Positions 47,888 through 59,160 of a stretch of 64,000 nucleotides of DNA are shown piece after piece. Below the pieces are notes generated by a model. The model ran no database searches. It was not told the origin of the DNA and was given only the letters and a program-made list of their open reading frames with translations. The stretch lies in assembly GCA_025093985.1 (NCBI GenBank), contig JACAAK010000006.1, positions 2,294,001 through 2,358,000 of the forward strand, written 5' to 3'. Within the stretch, counting starts at the first letter, position 1. Each line of letters begins with the position of its first letter. The stretch is from Calvatia gigantea. Taxonomy: Eukaryota > Basidiomycota > Agaricomycetes > Agaricales > Lycoperdaceae. Made by a program: the position numbers and the translations under genes.

Positions 47888-50061
47888 ATGTTGCGCCCGC
47901 ACGATATCTTGTTCTTGGGGTTTTGTTTGATCATACCCTGTTACTTCCGCTACCGCCGTCGGGCTCAGCTTCCTTTTCCTCCCGGTCCAAAGAGATGGCC
48001 TCTGGCAGGCAACGCATTTTCTATCCCGACTTCATTTGCCTATAAATACTACAATGCGATGGCGAAGAAGTTTAGTGAGATATTTTTCTTTTTAACGCCA
48101 TCTTAGAGGTGTTCTGACGTCTGGGCTAATTTGTAGATACAAATATCCTATATCTTCGAAACCTTCGGACAGCCGATCGTTGTTCTGAACGACCTCAAGA
48201 CCGCTCAGGATTTACTCGATAAACGCTCTGCTATATATTCTGGCCGGTCAGTAACCCTAAACCCTCGACCCCCGATTTTTCTCCAACTCATGAGTCGTCA
48301 GACCCCACCTGACGATGATGCACGATCTGTGAGATGAATAGGTACAATTCGTTGTTACGTGGTTATTCACCCAGTAAGGCCAGAGTCGACTTGAACCACA
48401 TGTTCGCATTCAACCCTTACGGCGACGGGTGGCGAGACCAACGCAAACTCTTCCAACAATTTTTCTCTCCGAAAAACACATCTGTTGTAGAAGAAAGGAT
48501 TGAGGCCTTCATCAGAAAGAGTTTCCTACCCAGCATTCCTACGATCATCCCAGGACTACCGAACCCATTTGCACGAGTAAGACGACACCTCCACATTTTC
48601 AAATCACATTAATTTCCTTTCAGATGTTTTGGTGGTTTTGCCATGTCGATAACGTATGGCTTTCCGGTCCGCCCCACAGGGGATCCATGGGTTCGAATGG
48701 TACGGGACTCCTTCACCATTGCCACGACTGTGGTTGTGCCGGGAAAATACTTGGTCGATATCTTGCCTTGGCTGAAATACATTCCTTCATGGGTGCCTGG
48801 GGCAAAGTTCAAGCGGGACGCTCAGGAATGGAAAGATCTGTTGAAGGACACGGTGATTAAACCCTTTGATGCAGCTAGCCAAGCGATGGTACCGTGACTT
48901 CATCGTTGCGAGTCGAATTCTAATAATGCCCCCTTCAACTTCAGCTTGATGGAACTGCGAAAGCCTCGTTTGTTTCAGCCTCACTAGGAAATTGTGATGA
49001 GAACTCGAATGATTATGCAGACCAAATTCGGGCAATTCAAGAAACAGCCTCGACTGTATATGCTGGTAGCGCCATCCGTTGCTCGCTGGTCAACATTTAC
49101 ACTAACGAATTTCTACCAGCCGCTGCTGAAACTACTGTATCATCTATTTTAACTTTTATTCTAGCTATGCTCAAATTCCCAGAGGTCCAGCGTCGAGCGC
49201 AGGAGGAGGTGGATTCTGTGATTGGATGTGACCGCCTCCCCGACTTGTCAGACATTGAGCAGTTACCTTACGTATCCGCAGTCATGAGGGAGGTTTTCAG
49301 GTGGGTGACACGTTAGGACGTTAGAACAAGTCCAACCCAACTTATCGTTTTCGTTCCAGGTGGCATACTATCGTACCGACTGGTGAGAATACCTTGATTA
49401 ACAAATACCAACTCGCGTGATTGACATCACATAGCTATACCCCACTCTCTGGATGACGACGACGTATATGAGGGCTATCTGATCCCGAAAGGTAGTGTAG
49501 TGATTGGAAACGTCTAGTGAGCCTTAGGTCAATTTGCCTGGCGCAGGAGATTTTCGACCTAACGACTCAATGGTATAGCTCAATGTTCCAGGACGAAAAA
49601 ACCTTTCCCAATCCCCGGGAAGTTTGTTCCCGAAAGGTTTCTTCGCGACGGAAAATTGTCGTGTGATTCGTTCGATCCAGAAGTCATCGCTACTTTTGGT
49701 TTCGGTCGAAGGTATAGTGCCTAACCTGCACCCTTGTCAGCTCAACCAATATTTATCAACCCCGCAGAATATGTCCAGGCATCCATCCAGCACTATTTGG
49801 CTATCATATCACTGCTGTTTGTCTGCTATCGTTATTCGACATCTCACCTGAAATGGATCGGAGTGGGAGGCCTGTTGATGTTCCTACTGAATTTACGGGT
49901 AATTCCAATGTCTCGTGAGTATGTGTGATACCGTGGGTGTCTTTCGCTGAGGAAATGCCTGAAATAGGTCACCCAAACCATTTCCATGCAAAATCACACC
50001 TCGTCCGGGAAGAAATGCGGAAAAGCTGTTACAGGAGTTTATGGGAGTCGAGACTATTTGA
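47888..50061 (+). pseudogene. Cytochrome P450, full-length copy with frameshifts
   Basis: Paralogue of the intact gene at 36613-38808, with the same exon layout. MLRPHDILFLGFCLIIPCYF is the anchor; LPFPPGPKRWPLAGN the hinge; MFAFNPYGDGWRDQRKLFQQ the C-helix; AAAETTVSSILTF the I-helix (a more canonical threonine pair than in the intact copy); FLRDGKLSCDSFDPEVIATF and GFGRR the heme exon; QEFMGVETI the end, with TGA at 50059-50061. Lesions: an extra base near 48157, another near 48540 (before YRTHLHE), and a shift near 49617 (before FVPERF). The junctions that I checked keep GT-AG ends. Three small indels in an otherwise complete gene indicate recent inactivation, or sequence errors. Confidence 0.75.
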
Positions 50062-50301
50062 ACGAGATATTCAATGGGCGTTTCCGCGTCCGTCCTCGTA
50101 ATTTTACGCAGGGGCATTAAAAATATCTAGAAACTGTGGCCACTTCCCCGAGCACTGAAAACTGCTCGGTATGGTAGAGGCGAAGACTACCACAACGCTA
50201 CTGACACTTTGTCCCCTATAACCCTAAATCCCATTAGTTCTGATTCGCCAGTCCTTTTTAACACCTTACTAGTCCACGACTTCCCATTATCCTCTCAGTC
50301 A

Positions 50302-51842
50302 TCAACACCCAGCATCCTCCTCCAGAATCTCGAGCTTCATTCCGAGAACTTCATACTCGGGTTTCACAAAATTCTTCACAAGCAGTTGATACAGACTAGC
50401 GGTCGTTTGCGCGGTAGAACTCTCAGATTTACTCGGTGTCTGGTAAGGGCGTTGGATCACAATTCGCAACGACGTTAGCGAGGGGTCCCGGGTGTAGGGT
50501 GTAGACTTTGAAAGTGGCGTAGAATCGGGATGAAAGGTCGGCGGGTGGTCGGACTGTAAGGCGGGAAGGCGAGACCGGATCACGGATGCGAACATTGCTG
50601 GACCTTCCTCCAAGTCCGAAAGCTCTGGTCTGTTAATTACCATCCACTTTATCTGTTGTCCCAGGCACGATTGTTCCTTCGCATTTGGCGACGACAAGAC
50701 TGAGTGAGCGCCGCTCGGGATCGTCATGTCGTTCAATAATTCTTCTGAAAAATCGATATCTTCGAGCTTAATGTTTCAATGCTCGACAATATCATCTTCA
50801 ATAATGTCAGTACAACCGTCCCAAGGGTGCACTTCAGCTTCAAACAAGTGATTGTACATCGAGAACGAGCGATTAGGCTCTCGAATTCCAGGATCTATTT
50901 TGCTGGATATCGATACCTATTGGGCTCTAATTCGAGGTTTGTTAGGCGTGGTGTATAAATCTGCTCCAGGAAGGGACGGAAGTAGCGGCGTGAACATAGA
51001 GCATATACTTTGAGCCTTTCGAGGGCTGAGAGGCTGAGAGGGGGTTGGGATGGAACGGGAGAAGAGTATTCCGGTTGGATGAGAAAGGGATTGGTGTGGA
51101 GTAGTGTGAGTGAATGGAGGTTCAGCATTAGCTCCGCGAGTTGCGTTGTAGTAGGGAAGGCGAAAGTAATCGACACGGATAACACAAAGTACGTAATCCG
51201 AGCCCATGGAATAGACAATTGAGAGAAAGATTCAGGGAATCAGTAGAGGCTCAGCTCCCTCAATACCGGTGCATTGGAGAACGCCCTGACTCGGGGAGAA
51301 CTAGGCACTAATGAATTCGCACCCATCAAGCCAATCCAATCTCCTCAGACGCTGGGTATAGATGATCTGGAGGAAACATGAATATGAATGTGTCAATAGG
51401 GAACTCAAAAGAAACCTCTGACTATCGGTGTGTATAATGCAGCAGTGTTTTTAAGATGCTCTCTCGGACGTCTTCTGCTCTTCTAACCCAAGAGCAGAAA
51501 TATCTCGAGCTCGGATGTAAAGCGTCAGAGGCTTTAGTACCCCGGAGCAGCTCCAAACAGGTCTGGAGTGCGGAGAGAATGTGTGGCCCTTAAGTTGTCG
51601 TCTACAACCTTATATTTGATGAGGGTCATCGTGGGGCTCGGGTAAAGTGTCCTCTCCGTGATCAAGGTTAATGCGGAATATCGGACCAGATTTCTGGGGC
51701 AGAAAGAGTGAGCGCGTGCCAGGATTTGCATACGAGGGAGAAATTGGTAGGGTATGTATTTGGGCTTTGTGATTTCAATTCCATCGTTTTTGGCGTAGGA
51801 AAGGATTTCTGTGAGAACTTCTGGAGGAAGTTGAGGAGTCAT
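50302..51842 (-). pseudogene. Class III F-box protein, array copy 1 (frameshifted)
   Basis: Starts MTPQLPPEVLTEILSYAKND at 51842 (F-box), but leaves frame after about 25 codons. Later pieces are LVRYSALTLITERTL, AELMLNLHSLTLLHTNPFLI (near 51130), and the C-terminal frame 50302-50736 (CLGQQIKWMVINRPELSDLE; LLVKNFVKPEYEVLGMKLEI). The order matches array copy 3. Part of the LRR body between about 51300 and 51500 cannot be read in any single frame. Clearly dead. Confidence 0.7.
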
Positions 51843-52289
51843 CTAGTCGCCGGTCGGATGACTACAGCATGGGGGGGGGACGCTGAGGTTTTGTTTCCAC
51901 GTGACTTACCAATTATCTTGTGGGTGGTACTCTTTTTTTTTGATTTTTTTGGAAAGGATCATACTCCCAGCCCTCGCCGACTTCTCCTTGTATGACTATC
52001 CCTTGCTCCATACCTTTTCGTAGGGCTACAAATTTCGTGTCAAGTACGCATGCTAAGGTAATCCGCCACTTATCGGCAAAGTTGTATTTGCCCTATCTTC
52101 CGGGGTCGGTCCTCAGTCCTTGGGCTGTCTGTGGAAAATGTAATTTTACACTAGAGTATTAAAGATATCTAGAAGGCCAGTGACCGCTTCCCCCGAGCGC
52201 CGAAACTGCTTAGTACGTACTAGTAAGAGCGAAGGTTGCCACAATGGCTGGTTATGACGCTTCCGTACCTCTTAACCTTAATCTGATTA

Positions 52290-53915
52290 GTTCAGGATTC
52301 GCTAATCCTCCCCAATACATCATGCCAACCTATGACCTCCCATCGCCCTCCCAACTGGGGGCACCGTAGACCTCTCAAGAGCACCCTCCTCCAGAATCTC
52401 CAGCTCCACCCCCAGGCCTTCGTAATCGGATTTCGCAAAATTTTCATGGGTAGCTGATACAAACTAGAGTTCATTTACCGGGCGGGATTCCCAGATTCCC
52501 AGATTCGCTAGGTGTTTTGTCAGGGCGTGGAGTCACAATTCGCAAAGACATTGACGGAGAGTCCCTGTTTTTGGGTGTTATACTGGGTGTTGGGGGTGGC
52601 ATAGGATCATGAGGAAAGGTCGGCGGGTAGTTAAATTAGTAAGGCGGGAAGGAGAGACCGGATCGTAGATACAAACATTATCGGGCCATTCTCTGCGTCC
52701 ACAAAGCCTGGTCTATCGATTATCACCCTCTTGATGTGTTGTCCCAGGCAAGGATTTTTCTTCGCATCTGGCGATGGCGATAATGAGCAGATGCTCCTCG
52801 GAATCGCCATCCCTGTGCAATAATTCCTCCGAGAATTGGACATCCTCGAGCTCCAAGATCTCAACAGTTCGACGACAAATCCTTCAACAATGCCAGAACA
52901 ACCTCTCCAGAGACGTTCCTCAGCTCCAAGGCAAGTAATTTTACACTGACAATGAATGATTAGACCCTCGAATTCCGGGATCCAATTTGCTGGATGTTCA
53001 TGCGGACTGGAGTTCTAATTCCAAGGGTTGTTAGGTGTAGGTGTGTATATCCGCTTCAGGAAGTGACAGATTTCGAAGTATGAATATGAGGTACATATCC
53101 TGAGCTTTTGGAGGACTGGGAGGTCGAGGAGAGATCCGGATGGAACGGGAAGAGAAGAGAAAAAGGGAATCGAGAGAAGAGGGTGGACTTGGTGTAACCG
53201 TGAGTGAATGGAGGCTCGTCATTAGCTCCACGAGTCGCATTGTAGTAGCAGGGAATGGTAGCTGATACGGATAATGAGAAGGGCGTAATCTGAGACCATG
53301 GAATAGATAATGGAGAAAGTGAACCAGGAAATCTGTGGAGGTGCAGCTCTCGCAATACCGGCGCATTTGAGAACGCCCCAACTAGGGGATAATTGGACAC
53401 TGGAAATTCCCGCACCCCGTAAAGCAAATCCACTCTCCTCAGACGTGGGTATGAACGGTCCGGAGGAAACATGGACACAAAGGCATCGATCGGGAAGTCG
53501 AAATAAATTTCTGACCATCGATGCGCATGACGCAAAAGTATGCTCAAAATGCTCCCCAAAAGGTCTTTCTTCTTGTCGAATCCAGCAGCAGGAGAGTCCC
53601 GGGCTCGGATGTAAAATGTCAGAGGCTTTAGTAGCCCAGAAGCGCTCCAAAGAGGTCTGGAGTGCGGAGAGGGTGTATGGGCCTAAGTGATTGATGGGGA
53701 GACCGCGGGATACAAGTCGATTGAACACTCTGCGGTCAAGGTCGATGCGAATATCGGACCAGGTTTCTGAGGCAGAAAGTGTGAGGGCATGCCAGGATTT
53801 ACACACGAGGGAGAGATTGGTCGGGTATGTATCCAGGTTTTGTGATTTCAATGCCATCATTTTTGGCGTAGGAAAGTATTTCTATGAGCACTTCTGGCGG
53901 AAAACCCAGGATCAT
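52290..53915 (-). pseudogene. Class III F-box protein, array copy 2 (frameshifted)
   Basis: Starts MILGFPPEVLIEILSYAKND at 53915. The F-box continues in a second frame (YPTNLSLVCKSWHALTLSAS, from about 53820), then WSEIYFDFPIDAFVSMFPPD (53510) in a third, and VELMTSLHSLTV (53220) in another. The C-terminal CLGQHIKRVIIDRPGFVDAE lies in 52631-52864. At least four frame changes. Degree of decay is similar to copy 1 and greater than copy 3. Confidence 0.7.
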
Positions 53916-54336
53916 GACAACTACAGCTTGAAGCTTGAAGAGGAGTGAGACTGAGACACCTGGCGTCAGGCGGTTGCCATTCCACGCTTTAAGCCTTGCG
54001 AGTTGGTTCCTGCCCACTGCAGACCTTTTCGCGGGGCTATAAATGTCATCTGAAGTGCGCACGCTGTAGTAATTTTCCATCTATCATGAGCGCTGTGTAT
54101 TTGTCGCAGTTTCCGAGGTCGTTCCCCAATCCTCGGGCTGTCTAGGGAAACGCAATTTTACACTTGGGTGTTATTAATATCCAGAAGGCCGTGGCCGCTT
54201 CCCCGAGCGCTGAAACTGCTTTGTGTAGTAAGAGCGAAGACTGCTATAATGGTTGACTATGATGCTTCGTACCTCTTAACCCTTGACTTGAGTGGTTCGG
54301 ATTCGCTCACTCTTTTCAAGACACTATACCAACCCA

Positions 54337-55925
54337 TTACCTCTCATCATCCTCCGGTGCCGTAGACTTTTGGGAAGCGCCCTCCTCCAGAATCTCCAGC
54401 TTCACTCCCAGGATTTCGTAGTCGGATTTCGTAAAATTTTTCACGAGTCGTCGATACAAACCAGCGGTCCATTTGTCCGGTAGGAAAAAGAATCCCAGAT
54501 CCTGTGAGGTGTCCGGTGAGGTTGCTGAGTCACAACTTGCAATGAGGTTAGCGGTACATTTCCATTTTCGGGTATAATGCTCGGCAGTTGGAGGTGCAGC
54601 GGGATTAGGATGAAAGATCGGTGGTTGGTTAGGCTGTAGGGCAGGAAGCCGAGATCGGATCATGGATATGAACGTTGATGGACCTTTCTCTGGGTCCACA
54701 AACCCCGGCCTTTTAATTACCAGCCTCTTTATCCGTTGTCCTAGGCATAGTTTTCCCCTCGCATTCGGCGATGGCGATAATGAGCTCATCCCCCTCGGGA
54801 TCGTCATCCCGTTCAATAAATCTTTCGAAAATTGGATGTCTTCGAGCTCTAATATCTCAACGTTCGGCGACACGGCCTTCAACAGTACTAGCACAAGTGT
54901 CCCAGAGATATTCTTCAGTTTCAGGCAAGTGACCAGACATCGAGAACGAGAGATAAGGCCCTTCGAACTCCGAGATCCAGTTTCCCGGATATTGGCGCTG
55001 CAAGGAGCTGTAGTTCAAGGGTTGTGAGGCGTGGTGCATAGATCCGCTTCAGATAGGGATGGATTTCGATGTATGCAGATGAGGAACATATTTTGAGCTT
55101 CTCGAGGGCTAGGAGGTCGAGAGGGGATTCGGATGGAAGGGGAGTAAAAAGGGTATTCAGATGGATGGAAAGGGGGACGATGTGGTGGAGTGTGAGTGAA
55201 TGGAGGTTTGGCATTAGTTCCAAGAGTCCCATTGCAGTAGATGAGGGAGTATCAACTGGGACGGATATCGAGAAGTGTGTAATCTGAGACCAGGGAATAG
55301 ACAATTGAGAGAAAGAACTAGGGAATCGGTAGAGGTGTAGCTCTCGCAATGCCGGTGCATTGGAGAAAGTCCCAACCCGGCGAGAGCTAGGCACTAAGGT
55401 ATCTTGTACCCCATGAGGTAAGTATAATCCCCTCAGACGTGGGTAAGAACGACCCAGGGGGAACATGAACACAAAGGCGTCAATAGGGAAGTCAAAAGAA
55501 ACCTCTGACCACCGCTGTGCATGACGCAAAAGTGTGCTCAGAATGCTCGCCAGGAGGTCTTTCTTCTTTTCTGATCCAGTAACAGTAAACTCCCGAGCTC
55601 GGATGTGAAGCGTCAGAGGCTTTAGTAACCCAGAGCGCTCCAGACAGGTCCGAAGCGCAGGGAGAATGCGTGGACCTAAGCTGTCGTCTACAATTTTATA
55701 TTCGATGGTAGTGTCGTGGGATACAGGCGGAGTGTTCTCTCCGTGGTCAAGGTTTATGCGAATATGGGACCAGATTTCTGGGGCGGAAAGAGTGAGCACA
55801 TGCCAGGATTTGCATACGAGGGAGAAATTGGTAGGGTATGTATTTGGGTTTGTGATTTCAATTCCATCATTTTTGGCGTAGGAAAGGATTTCTGTGAGCA
55901 CTTCTGGAGGAAAGCGAAGGGCCAT
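54337..55925 (-). pseudogene. Class III F-box protein, array copy 3, nearly intact
   Basis: The open frame from the ATG at 55925 (MALRFPPEVLTEILSYAKND) runs 334 codons. It contains the F-box with YPTNFSLVCKSWHVLTLSAP, and LRR-like segments (WSEVSFDFPIDAFVFMFPLG; LLELMPNLHSLTLHHIVPLS; RIYAPRLTTLELQLL). It ends early at a TGA near 54921. The homologous end (LVTCLKLKNISGTLVLVLLK, then LGQRIKRLVIKRPGFVDPEK, LVKNFTKSDYEILGVKLEIL) is in another frame to 54337. Only one junction, around 54925-54965, is out of frame and no intron fits. It is the youngest of the array and could still make a C-terminally shortened protein with an F-box and most LRRs. Confidence 0.7.
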
Positions 55926-56100
55926 TGGTAGGATGACCACAACATAAGCTGTGGAGATAAGACGCCCACCGAGGCCAAAGGTTCTTCTTCTTGCTTCCAC
56001 GTGACTTACCATTCATCCCTCAGGCCTCAGGCCTCCGAATCGTTGGTGTATGTATTTTTTGATTTTTCGAGAGGGATCATACTCCCAGCCCTCGGACCTC

Positions 56101-59100
56101 ATGTTTTAAGGAGAGCAAACCTCATCAGGCCAGGGCGAATCAGATTACCCAATCCACTGACCATCTGAGCCCCTCGTAAGCGCTATGTGGGAGAGGTGCT
56201 CGTAAGCCGGGAATTCGCGATTGTTCGTCGCAAGAGGCAAGATAGTAAAGGTAGCTGAGCTCTGTGGAATTCGGTTAAAGGTTCCCGGTCACGGCGGTGC
56301 CCAATCCCGCGACACAGAAAATCACTGTCGTTTAGGAACAGAATCAGGCACAGTTCAACGCTTAGAGCGTCTTGATACGCGGTAAGCGATGGAGAAAAAG
56401 CGGGGTAGGTGAAATGAAAAGTGGGGCATGGAAAATAATAACGCGTACCACTACCATGCTCGGTTATACTGTCTTGTCTTGTGAAAAACCGGATGGAGTG
56501 GCACTCAGGGCAGACCTAGGGTGAAATTCCTCTGTTGAATTCTCTCAACAGTGGGCTGAATTGAAATGTGGTGAGCCAACCTTGTTTCTCAAGAATGAAA
56601 TCACACGATACCTGTACATGAAGCATTGCGATCGGCTGAAACTCCATTCCACAGTGAGATATATTCGTTGCAGATGAGGACCGCAGCATAACCAACGAAA
56701 ATCTCACACCTTGTGTGATTTAGCGAAGATTTCGTGAGACAAGAGAAGCATATCGGGGTTTTCGATGATGATGGCGGACGCTAATCAATCCAGCCATTTG
56801 CGAAGATCGCGTCTGACTGAAACCACGATTGGGGATACCATCTCCCATTAGTTCTGAGGACTCAGTGGACTACCGTGTGTGAGGAGGTATCAAGGAAGAG
56901 CTGCCAGGTGAAGGATGGGTTCACGTATCACCAAAATCAGTATCAGCTCCTCCCTCGCTCCCGATTTTCCCGGGAGGAACCAGTATTCAACGGTGGGAGC
57001 CCGAACGCAGCGACAAGCCAGCTGGAGCAGATAACGCAATTCCAGATCGGATAGAGCCTTGAATTATGGACGGAAGAAGGCAGTGTGGCTGACGTATTCG
57101 TAGAACGCGTACAGGTATATGCATCTTCTATTCGTTATTGAAACAGTAATGGTGCTGTTAATGAGACATCCGGCGGCGAAACAGCAAACCCTGCTGGCAT
57201 AACGGTACCTGTCCAAATAGCCTATGAGTTATCGGAGGCCCCACCTACGGCGGAACTTGGTCGTTTTGACACTAGGCGATGCTACCAAAATCTTGCGAAG
57301 AAGTTGAACCTAACAATGCCCCTTGGGTTCGTCCCGCCATTGCTACCACTGCCCAAACGAAGGCGCATGAGATTCACCTCGCACTCGCATTAGTTTAACA
57401 CAGGGAGGCGCAGAAGCCTAACTAGTGCATCGCCTTGACCAAAAAAAGTGATTGTCAACATCATATTTGTCATTTGACGTCTTCTTCGGTTTAATCATTC
57501 CTTGCTCGTTTGATACGTATCTCCTCCAGCAAGTCTCTCCTGGTGGTGTCGAGATTCGAGATGAATCTCGTAGCGTGCCTTGGCGTTCCGGAACTCAAAG
57601 CGCGTGAGTGCTTTCACCACTTGGAGTTAGAACATTGTTTCTGCCTTCACTTTCATATTTGCTCCCAAAAAGTATCGACTGGGGCCAGCTGCTTCCTGAT
57701 ATGATGATCAAATGATAAGGTCAACGAAGGTGGAGGTTCGGTTATCCCTGGGTAACCAGGGTGGAAGAAGCGCCACCCTGCAGAACATCGCTTCGGGGGG
57801 TGGAATAGATATTAATGGCTGTGGTGCCTCGTGTCGCCGCCGCTGTCTCGCTAGGCCGTTCCCAGTTTTTTGAGTGGGCAGCGTTACGACGCCTCCTCTC
57901 CTATCAACTCAACGTCACTTGTTTTTGAGTTATTCTGTTTTTCTTTTCAAGACGTGTTTTGAGGCGATAAGGACTACCTCGTGAGGGAATCTCTATTAAG
58001 GTTTATGTTAGCCTGGCTCCATAAAACGCTCCGCGGTAATGAAATGTTATGTCATCACGGGCGCGAGCGGCTTAACGTGGAGTCGCGATGCCAACAAATG
58101 GTTCAATGCCCACGTGCTACCATAGTTTATCTGGCAGTACATTGGAGCTAATAGCGGTGTCGGTAGGCAATCTTCAAGAAGTCATCATTCAGGTAGAGTC
58201 AGGACTCAGGAAGAATGTCCGAAACCCGCTTTCTTTGGGGCGCATATGGTGTCGGCACACATATTCCAAGTGATCCGAGGTGTCGCTATTTCACGAAAAT
58301 AGCCTCGTGAGAGCAATGAACTGTGTTTCTTGGCCGCAGCTGATGTGGACATATAGCGGACGACAACCACATGAACACACAAGCTCGCCAAGGAGGTGGG
58401 GTGGGTGACAGGTGCTTGGTCTTGTTTATCTATGTCTGCGTTGCCAAGCAATAGCAAATAGCCAGCCAACCAAGCCTCTTCCAGCCACACACCCGCTGTC
58501 AACCACCAAGTCATATTGGGCCTTTAACTGGAGGTTTTCTACACTAGGGGGCTACCCCCTTGATAGAGCACCCGCTTCACAGCAATTTGAGGGGGACGAT
58601 TTCGTCACCGGATTCATATGCTTTGTAGGCGAACTCTGATTAGGACAAGATCTCAATAACCGATTCACCACTTCCGCAAGTTACTGTCCAAGTTTGAGCG
58701 CCGCCTAGCACCGCATCTGGAGAGGCTCCAAGTATCGGTTTGATCTAGATTCCTCCGGCAAGACCAGACGGGGGTGAGCTTCATCTGCAAAGATCTTGCT
58801 CTCAGTGATTGCTCCGTATTTCACCCACCTGGCCTTCGAATTGCTTCTGGTGACCTCGTGTAGGGAAGGGCGCAGCTCAATCTGCGCCAAATCAGCTTTT
58901 CACATGGTGTCTGAACTGGCCAAGGAATCTCTATTGACCCTTTACCATATGGTGGGTTATGTACGTACCCCGTAATGTCTCATTCTTGTATTCCGTCACA
59001 GCCGGCAACGTAAGCGCGTAGATTCGTTTCAGGTCCAATCACTTCATCGTGACAAGCATACAACTATCCGAATAAATAGGTGGCACGTCTGTCCACTGGA

Positions 59101-59160
59101 GAATCCCTCTCCCCCTTCTCCAGCTCCCCCTCCCTGTTTCGACCCACCGACGTCGCAGCG
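56101..59160. other. About 3 kb with no recognised gene
   Basis: Only short open frames. The longest minus-strand ones (56516-56707; 58705-58890) have protein-like composition but no recognisable domain or splice context. CpG content is normal. No tRNA, rRNA or transposon features seen. The last few hundred bases are the promoter of the permease gene. An imperfect palindrome ggttatccctgggtaacc lies at 57738-57755. Confidence 0.4.

Larger units (their letters stand above)
50095..56100 (-). repeat. Tandem array of three class III F-box units (about 2.0 kb each)
   Basis: Unit borders recur at about 50095, 52140 and 54150. Each starts with a 3' flank ending in the same motif (cacttccccgagcactgaaa, cgcttcccccgagcgccgaa, cgcttccccgagcgctgaaa) and continues through the F-box gene. 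The 5' flanks of the first and third units share a ggatcatactcccagccctcg segment (51956 and 56076). Confidence 0.8.

Noticed and set aside
48330..48360. In-frame stops after HDL in both P450 copies, first taken as shared nonsense mutations
   Set aside because: A GTGAGA...GCCAG (GTAGGA...GGGCAG in the other copy) intron removes the stops and yields the expected HDLVDLNH sequence.
57738..57755. Palindrome ggttatccctgggtaacc as a transposon end
   Set aside because: It is a lone imperfect palindrome with no partner, target duplication or open frame nearby.
58540..58610. tRNA-like stretch (gatagagcacccgcttcacagc)
   Set aside because: It resembles a D-arm and a valine anticodon loop, but the anticodon stem, T-arm and acceptor stem do not pair.
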